A DNA stretch of 64,000 bases from Ursus arctos (taxonomy: Eukaryota; Chordata; Mammalia; Carnivora; Ursidae): contig NW_026622930.1 of assembly GCF_023065955.2 (NCBI RefSeq), positions 21,367,449-21,431,448 of the forward strand. The letters run 5' to 3'. The notes below the pieces were generated by a model that saw only the letters and a list, made by a program, of their open reading frames with translations, searched no databases and was not told where the DNA came from. Below, piece by piece: positions 57,186 through 64,000 of the stretch. Position numbers and translations under genes: made by a program. The first letter of the stretch is position 1. Each line of letters begins with the position of its first letter.

Positions 57186-57930
57186 TACTTGTGACGATAT
57201 CCTCCTTCTTGGAGAAACTGACTCCACGACGATAATGGATTCAGAACCTGTGGGTTATCATCAATGTGGATCGCTTGATGCTAATCTGTGACTGATCACG
57301 AAATTCCAAGTATACCGGAACCTAACGTCACCCTGTAGCCCCGGATCTGAAGAGAAAGAAAACACCCCTGAGGTCATGCTTGGGTGTGGTGGTGCCGCCG
57401 TCTTCGGAGCACCCAGTCCATTACAAGTCTGAACAATGCGATCCCCGCTCTCGGCACAAACACTGCGCAAGGAGATGTCTGTTTTGTAAGAAGACAATTC
57501 AGACTTGTTTTTCAGGGCCTTCCATAATCCCAAACTTCTTAGCGGCCGCAGTAGTAGCAAGAATTATTGAAGATGAGGCCCACATTTTGTGAGAAAATGA
57601 AAATGAAAAAGAAAAGGTAGTTTGCAACCTCAAGGTAAGTAAACAGAAACCAGAGAGGAAAAGAATCCAAGAAAGACATGAAAACAATGGGAATGAATAT
57701 AAACCTATTTCCCTAGGTACAGGGGAATGCAGAAAGGACTTTAAAAAGCTACCCCGTTTGAGTAAATGTCTGCCCCCTCCTTGACTGGCTCTAGTCATAG
57801 GGCACTCCCCATCTTCTCCAGCATCCCACCCACTTTCTCTAGGGACTAGCTGGGTATAACTTTGTAGAAGCAATAGTGAGGAGAAAAAAACCCCAAATCT
57901 TTCTTTCTTCAAACCTTGGTTTCCATCCAC
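57186..57930. other. CpG-elevated single-copy segment, no gene assigned
   Basis: 57220-57560 holds roughly 16 CpG dinucleotides, including GCCGCCG and a NotI site GCGGCCGC at 57542-57549. This is far denser than the surrounding DNA. Overlapping frames (70 codons plus; 99 and 143 codons minus) match nothing I recognise. It could be an orphan regulatory element, a young unclassified LTR or an unrecognised exon. Confidence 0.4.
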
Positions 57931-58085
57931 TGCTTAACATTTCTGAACTTTGGAGGTAAAATAAGGCCAATGTGTAAGTGGGCATCATATTAGCACCTAC
58001 TTCCCGAGCTTGTTGTAGGAATTCAGAGAGAGAAGTCACGGAACTCCTAGAACACAGTGCCTGGCACACGACTGACACTAACGAA
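57931..58085 (+). mobile_element. MIR SINE
   Basis: 'TGCTTAACATTTCTGAACTT', 'CATATTAGCACCTACTTCCC' and 'CACAGTGCCTGGCACACGAC' are MIR sense landmarks. Confidence 0.82.
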
Positions 58086-58139
58086 ACCAACTGAGTGTCC
58101 AATTGATTGTACTATGATTGAGCAGGACGGTCTGGTTCC

Positions 58140-58325
58140 AACGTTCCAATCTTGAACAATTGACTTTATTTCTCTGCACTTCTACTTCCTACTCTGTAAC
58201 TGGGGATTCTAGGAGCACCTACCCTGTGAAATTGTTGAGAGAATTAGATGAATTGATACAGATAAAGCTCTTAGAATAGTGCGTGGCACATAGCAGGGGT
58301 TCATTTGATGCTAGCCATTATGGAC
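58140..58325 (+). mobile_element. MIR SINE
   Basis: 'TTGAACAATTGACTTTATTT', 'GAAATTGTTGAGAGAATTAG' and 'AGTGCGTGGCACATAGCAGG' are MIR sense landmarks. It is the third plus-strand MIR within 1.5 kb. Confidence 0.85.
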
Positions 58326-59608
58326 GAAACTGTTCTTCTGACTAGTTGCTACTGGTCACCTGTGCCCTGCCCAGCTGGCTCTCTTCAGGAGAACTCTTCT
58401 AGGGTAGAATCTAACTGAAGCCAAGGCAGTAGGTCTACACTTCCAGAGGCACTCTCATGGGCCTCCCAGGAATAAGGGTGGATGAGAATAAATTCATGTC
58501 CAGGGACAGCTGGGGGAGCAAGCCGCAGAGGGCCTGAGGGAGAGGTAGGTCAGTGGTTTCAGTGTGGTGTAGAAAGAACACGGAGTACTCTGAGGAGGGG
58601 CGGCCCAGGGTGGTTGCGAGACAATGTAGTTTGTTTGGGAGTCTGGCCATGTGGCAGATGTATGAATGGCTCTGAACATGGAGATCTTGCTCTGCCAGGT
58701 GCTGCTCACCTTTCCTAAGCATGAAATCCACTTAGGTAATGCTTGGTACATACCTTACTGACTCCACAGTTTGTTCTTTACAAGTTTTTGGCAAAAAGTG
58801 TTGTTCGCTGGTCACACCCAACCTAGTCTGTATTTATTCTGAGTGCACAGGACTAATGAGATAATCATACCCTGGGGCTGAACTGGTTGAAATCTGTAAA
58901 TCACCTAAAAGTGTGATTACCCATACATAATCCTTCTTTCCAATATTGCGTAAATCTCATTAGTACATATCTTTTTATTATTCATGTTATGGAAAAAATT
59001 GCTTTTTTGCCATTGAAAGAACAGTTGGTGCAGGAGTCCTAGGTGTTTTGTTTGAGCTATTTGGTTTTATCTCTATGATCAAATCAAGGAATGCACCTCC
59101 AAATGTAGGAGACTCTTAGCAGCCAGGTCTGTTCAGCCTTTTGCTTTTAGAGCAAGGACCCTCTGTGAAGGCCTGCAGGCACTGGTATGAGGTTGGAACA
59201 CTGCAGAGTGAGGACTTGGCTGAAATCGACTCTTATCTAGGAATGGTTCCTAGAAAGACGTGGGTCCATGCACCATCACAGGAAGAGGAACCCTGCAGAG
59301 AACAAAATTAATTCTGTCGCAGGCTCTACAGACAACCCCCTGGCCCTTCGCCTGAAATATCTGTCTAGACCGGGCAACAACCACATGAGATTTACATGCT
59401 TGGACACTGAAAATTGCAGGTGATTGGAGATTAGAGAAATGTTTTTTCGGAAGTTACTTAATTTCATGATTTTTCTAGGTAGAGATGACATGAGCATTAA
59501 TGGAATTTTCATGACATTCCCAGTTTAATTGGTTGGTTGACTCATAACACGTGGTACACCTTCAGAGTATATAAAATGGTTCTGTAAATTTCTTTGACTT
59601 TTCCAAAT
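58326..59608. other. single-copy stretch, no gene recognised
   Basis: No repeat or exon assigned. Overlapping frames at 58435-58751 (78-98 codons) have no family signature. Confidence 0.45.
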
Positions 59609-59705
59609 TACTACTACTACTACTGTTACTATTTCTACTACTTCTACTACTTCTTCTACTTCTTCTCCTTCTTCTCCTTCTTCTCCTCTTCTCCTTCTTT
59701 TGTTA
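59609..59705. repeat. (CTA)n/(CTT)n/(CTC) triplet-rich tract
   Basis: About 95 bases built of ACT, TCT and CTC triplets. The minus frame over it is an E/V/R-rich artefact. Confidence 0.95.
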
Positions 59706-60879
59706 CTACCTAATACCATGGCCCCAAACTACTATGTAGAATGGGGCAGGGCAATGGGGTGTGTCTGTGCCTGTGACCCCATACTCCTTCCTGCGGTGTA
59801 GTGCTCTGTCTGTGGTGCTGTGTGACTGTAGTCAAAAGAGCCTTATCAGAGAAGCAACAGATCAAGATTCTCCTTCTGTCACTGCCACCAACCTGTATGC
59901 TGTGATAAGTGGGCCACTTCTCTAAACCTCAGAATAGAGGGGTGTAGACCCCATGACCTCTGCATTAGACTTTAGCTGTCTGTGGACTGCAGCAAACCAT
60001 GAACTCAGCCTTGAAAGGACTCCTAGGCATGGCCTGTTCGGCTAAGCAATCAAGGGGGTTGAGAAGAAAGGCAGTGGGGGCGGGGGACTGTCTAACAGTG
60101 AAAAAGGAGGGAAGCTAGGGTAATGAGGCAGGGTTTTTCCCTTGCTTTCTGAATGTCCTAACCTCCCCATACTAAGGAGCAGGGATGAGCCTGGAGAAAC
60201 TGTCTTTTCTCTCTCCTATTTCTACCCCATCTCAACTCTTTCAGGAAAGAGGGTGTAAACCCTCCATAACTACCTATTTGATTCACTCTTAAAAGGCATT
60301 TCTGTAAGGGCCTTTTATGCCAAAGGACCAAATACATTTAAACTGAGTCTGAGTCTACATTTTTTATTTGTGTCCTGTTAGGCATGTGGATAAAGAGTGT
60401 AGTTTCCCAAACTTCCAAACTCTGTATGTTTCTAAAAACTTGGAGTAAGGCAAGCTGAATATCTGGCTAATAACTTAAAATTTCTCTTTTGACCACTTCG
60501 GTTTATCAATACTACCTTTGTAGATTCAGCCTCTATTCAGTGACACAAGAGTATAACAAGTCTTAAGTGACTTAAAAAATTTCCCCCGTAACACTGTATC
60601 TCAAGTATCTTAATGAGATTTAGACTTTCTGCCTTAATGTAATGTACCTGCTGAATGAATGTGCTGATGTCCATCCGATGCAGGCAGAAGGAAACTTCAT
60701 TGTCCACTCTCTTAATCCTCCTTCGTTTCTTTAAACGCATTGTCCCTCTAGGAAGCCTTCTTAGGTAAAGGACCTTAACCGCTCTAGGACAGCTGTTTCC
60801 CACGTGCTATGGACCACATGCAGTACTTAGAAAACATTTGTGCATCCTTGTCTCTGCTATTAAGGGAAGCACAATTTGC
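59706..60879. other. single-copy stretch, possible MIR trace
   Basis: A weak MIR-like segment is possible at 59860-59935 ('GTGGGCCACTTCTCTAAACC' reversed 'gggcaagttac...' region not clear). Nothing else was recognised. Confidence 0.4.
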
Positions 60880-60896
60880 TCTCAATAGAGCTTTTA

Positions 60897-61090
60897 TTTT
60901 TTTTTAAAGATTTTTATTTATTTGAGAAAGAGAGAGAGAGAGAAAACAAGTGATGGGGGAAAGAGAGAGAGAGAGAGAGAAGCAGACTGCCTGCTGAGCA
61001 GGAAGACTGATGTGGGGCTCAATCCCAGGATCCAGAGATCATGACCTGAGCTAGAGGCAGACGCTTCACTGACTGAGCCGCCCACCTGCT
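60897..61090 (-). mobile_element. SINEC SINE
   Basis: Reverse orientation: a T-rich tail, GAGAGAGA blocks, 'GTGGGGCTCAATCCCAGGAT', and an end at 'GACTGAGCCGCCCACCTGC'. Flanked by a 17-bp duplication with one mismatch, TCTCAATAGAGCTTTTA (60880-60896) / TCTCAATACAGCTTTTA (61091-61107). Confidence 0.97.
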
Positions 61091-61107
61091 TCTCAATACA
61101 GCTTTTA

Positions 61108-61487
61108 AATCACATATTATAGGTAGACTTGGGCAGCTTCTTGCCTGGAGATTTTTTTCAGGTATATGTCTTACATTAGACCCTGTACCCCCAAAACTCT
61201 AAGGGAAACAGGCCAATCCCCCCAAGTGGTTCTTTTGACATGTCTTTCATTTGGCATGGAGTAAGGAGGAAGTACTCCCCAAATTCTCCATTAATAGAGT
61301 GGGGGGGGCACACGGAGAGGGAAATGTACAGTATTCCAACAAATCGCTCCAAAGAAACTTTCTCTTCTTGCCTCTTTAACACAATCCTTTTATCCCCTTG
61401 AGGAGAGTGTTGGGCTAAAACTGCGAAGTTAGTTTTTGTCTATCCACTTTGCAAGCGCTGTACAGATGGCCTGACACCTGGAGTTCG
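61108..61487. other. no feature recognised
   Basis: Single-copy sequence. An 8-base G-run lies near 61301-61308. Confidence 0.4.
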
Positions 61488-61488
61488 G

Positions 61489-61520
<32 letters not shown>

Positions 61521-61534
61521 TACATATATATATG

Positions 61535-61572
<38 letters not shown>

Positions 61573-61755
61573 TATATATATAATGTATAAAATAACATAT
61601 GTAATATGTGTAATATATGATTATATATGTATATATATGTAATATAATACAATGTATTATATATAATATATTGGTTTAATTTCATTTATTATGATTAAGC
61701 TAATCGTATATATATTAATATATTATAATGTATAATAAATATATTATTATATAGG
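61488..61755. repeat. long (TA)n/(CA)n AT-rich block
   Basis: About 270 bases dominated by TATATA with a (CA)n core at about 61553-61570 and many self-complementary stretches. It is likely cruciform-forming and unstable in length. Confidence 0.97.
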
Positions 61756-61756
61756 T

Positions 61757-61872
61757 CTACAAGCTCCTTAAAAGTAGAGGCTTTTGTTGTATATATTTAT
61801 ACTCCGTATAACGCGTAGGTCAGTGCCCCATATAGAAGGTGCTCAATATATGTGTGATGAGTGAATAAGTGA
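61757..61872 (+). mobile_element. L2 LINE 3'-end fragment
   Basis: 'CTACAAGCTCCTTAAAAGTA', 'GTCAGTGCCCCATATAGAAG' and 'GTGCTCAATATATGTGTGAT' match the L2 terminus. Confidence 0.8.
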
Positions 61873-63172
61873 TTCACTGATTGTCTGCTCTCCTGAAGAA
61901 TGACCAGTTTCTGTTAAGCTGTGCACACTTTCAAGTTACCCTCTTGCATTCTGCTTCTCATGTAAGTACTGTTATTAAACTTCTAAATACTTAACAGAAG
62001 GCTGTTTTTTGGCAGTGAATGAACTCCTTTTGTCTTCTGTCCCGTGAATATCCTAACTACTTTGTCACTTTGATCTAGGGGGCATTTCATCCTCAGAAAT
62101 GCAAAGGAGTTGGCGACTGCACAAAATGTGTCCTATTTCCTATTGCCGTAAAATCCACTGCTCTTGAGCCTTTGCCCGCCCCCTTTCATGACAATGTGTA
62201 AGCCACTAAATTGCAGTTACTGGCTGTGGCCATGGCCATCAAAAAATCGTGCATGCCATGTAGATTCGAGGCTTGCTCCACTAAAGAGTCCACAATGGCT
62301 TTACTGTAACTGGGTTAACTAGAACTTGGCAAAGAGCTATCCAAAGAGGGTGATACCAAGCCCCCTCCCCCCTTCCAGGATGCTGGCCTGATCTTCTTGT
62401 ATTTGTGCAACTGGCCCATCCAGAGACCCACGAAAGCTGGGAGGAGGGCCCCGGTGAGGCAAATCTCTCTGGGTCAGGTTGCCCTTTTGCAGCTCTCTTT
62501 CACACAGCTTCTTTTCCTGCAATGTGAAGTAGGTTAGAGGATAGCTTGTTTTCTTTTGCTATTTGAAATACACCATTTAGGGTCATGCTCTGAATAATTT
62601 GTGCTTGTTAGAAACGACTATCGTCCTCTTGAAGCAATAACAAAGGACTACATTTAAATTAAATTCAGCCAAGCAAGAGCCTCTCCACAAAATCAATGGA
62701 GCCAGGCATTTTTCAAAGAGTTATTTTGATTTTTTTTATCTGTAATATTCTAGGGCATAAATCAGGAAAGATATCCCAGAATCTAAAAAGAGATAGTCCA
62801 TAAGTCTTTTAAAGTAGTTGGTAATACTTGGGATGGTAGTGAAAAAATAAGATAAAGTATTAGGTACAATAATCTTTAATATCACATATTTTTATATTTG
62901 GCAGACTTTATTCTTCAGTTTTCTAGTATAAAATTTCAAGTAAGGATTTTTTGAAAGAGATCTTCATTTATTTATTAAATCTGTGAAAACCTTAAGAGAT
63001 CAAACCCATGTCAGATATAGTTTTAAGAAATCAATTTGCATACATGTTTTCCTGCACATATACACTGCTGTGGTCTTCTTAACAAATGTGGCATCAATAG
63101 TGACCAGCCTCGTGTGCTGGGTAGAAGACTTGCTATGCCAATACACGGACACATACCTATTTTTTTAAGGCT
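61873..63172. other. single-copy stretch, no gene recognised
   Basis: About 1.3 kb without a recognised repeat. It is a good candidate for conserved non-coding sequence, because unique DNA of this length stands out here. No exon recognised. Confidence 0.4.
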
Positions 63173-63206
63173 TTGTTTGTTTATTTATTTATTTATTTAT
63201 TTATTG
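63173..63206. repeat. (TTTG)(TTTA)n simple repeat
   Basis: About seven TTTA units after two TTTG units, abutting an L1 fragment. Confidence 0.92.
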
Positions 63207-63325
63207 AGCAGTTTTAGGTTCACAGAGAAACTGGGAAGAAAGACGAAGACTTCCCATATATCTCCGCTTCTCACACGTGCATAGCCTCCTTCATTGTCAA
63301 CATCCCCCCTACCAGAGAAACATAT
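63207..63325 (-). mobile_element. L1M LINE fragment
   Basis: 'GAGCAGTTTTAGGTTCACAG', 'GACTTCCCATATATCTCCGC' and 'CATAGCCTCCTTCATTGTCA' then 'ACATCCCCCCTACCAGAG' match an L1M 3' region in antisense. Confidence 0.85.
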
Positions 63326-64000
63326 CTAGGTTTAAAATATTCTCTTTTCACAGTGTCCGTATTAAACCCTACTTGAGTACTCAAAGAATCCAGTTTGTAC
63401 TTAAATGTATCACAGCTGGCACACTTTACCGGTCTTTAAGACCAAAAACTCCATTCTTTTCTCACACCGGACATAGAAATATGTGGAGCTGCCAAGCTTT
63501 ATCTTTTAAAGTCAAGAAAGAAAGTTCCATCAGTTATTTTAATAATTTGCCTTGCGGTTGTTCTGTTCCAGTTAGGGATTAATCCTGTCTAATCAACCTA
63601 ATGAGCAGGTTAATTATTAATAAACACTGAGAAATTGATCTCCTCATATACATTCACCTCGTCTGTATGAGAGACATGATCACTGTTATGTAGACACATG
63701 TGCATCTCTGCTATAGATTCTGCTTTCAAAACAGAGAGGAGATTTTTAAATTTTTGTCGGTGTGACGACTCTAGATAAAATTATTTTACCTGTTTTTTGC
63801 CTCATCAAGAGCAGAGTATCTTTTTTCTATGCTTGCTGTTCTTTATTGCAGAATTCTTTCTGTGTGGCTCTTTGCAGTGGTGTCACATAAATCCACAATA
63901 CTCTGCTCCTTAGATATTCACTTATTGGTCACAAAGGCAATGCATCTTACTTTCTTTCAGACTATCCCCTTTCCCCTTACTCCTTTTCCATGCCTTTCTA
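63326..64000. other. single-copy stretch to the window end
   Basis: No repeat family recognised. A 101-codon frame at 63277-63582 overlaps the L1 tail and has no domain signature. Confidence 0.45.

Noticed and set aside
57499..57930. 143-codon minus frame over the CpG-rich patch
   Set aside because: No family resemblance, conflicting frames on the other strand, and no splice or promoter support. The region is kept only as an unexplained CpG patch.
1..64000. CRISPR array, operon, phage or plasmid features
   Set aside because: No regularly spaced direct repeats with unique spacers, no dense coding and no ribosome-binding sites. The repeats are typical mammalian transposons and microsatellites.

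Overview
This window looks like intergenic or intronic nuclear DNA of a carnivoran mammal. The base composition is AT-rich. The longest unbroken reading frame is only 292 codons and belongs to a LINE-1 (L1) element. About half of the window is recognisable transposable-element sequence. The diagnostic elements are tRNA-derived carnivore SINEs (SINEC), which share a head reading GCCTGGGTGGCTCAGTCGGT or similar, a CT-rich middle and an AATAAATAAAATCTTT tail. Several copies carry the variant 'GGCTCAGGGCGTGATCC ... CACATCAGGCTCCTCC', which I associate with bears and giant panda; a pinniped or mustelid is the main alternative. That identification rests on recall of repeat families, not on a search.

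Layout. 0-5 kb is mostly single-copy sequence with a candidate TATA/CCAAT promoter and first exon (about 689-850), a MaLR-like relic and several MIRs. 5-17 kb carries a SINEC, L2 and MIR relics, two hAT DNA transposons and an L1M fragment. 16.8-21.5 kb is one old L2 copy split by a MaLR LTR, an L1M fragment and a SINEC. 22-30 kb holds a pair of inverted MIRs, L1M, L2 and SINEC copies and a probable ERVL/MaLR remnant. 30-33 kb is a dense stack of MLT1, (AC)n, MER20, L2 and MIR, followed by an exact 64-bp tandem duplication. 34-37 kb has two L1 pieces in opposite orientation and two SINECs. 37-43.6 kb is mostly single-copy.

43.6-51.5 kb contains three young, 5'-truncated L1 copies, all on the minus strand, each with its own target-site duplication. 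The third carries an apparent short 3' transduction and was later hit by a SINEC. 52-64 kb is mostly single-copy sequence with MLT1, an older L1, SINECs, MIRs, microsatellites and a CpG-elevated patch with a NotI site at 57.2-57.6 kb.

I found no convincing host protein-coding exon, tRNA, rRNA, snRNA, CRISPR array or bacterial-type feature, and nothing that amounts to a new biological system. The observations most worth checking are the candidate promoter/exon, the exact 64-bp duplication, the L1 3' transduction and nested insertion, the split L2, and the CpG-rich patch. Family names for old repeats (MIR, L2, MLT1, MER3, MER20) come from recognising consensus-like segments by eye, so element edges are approximate unless a target-site duplication is given.
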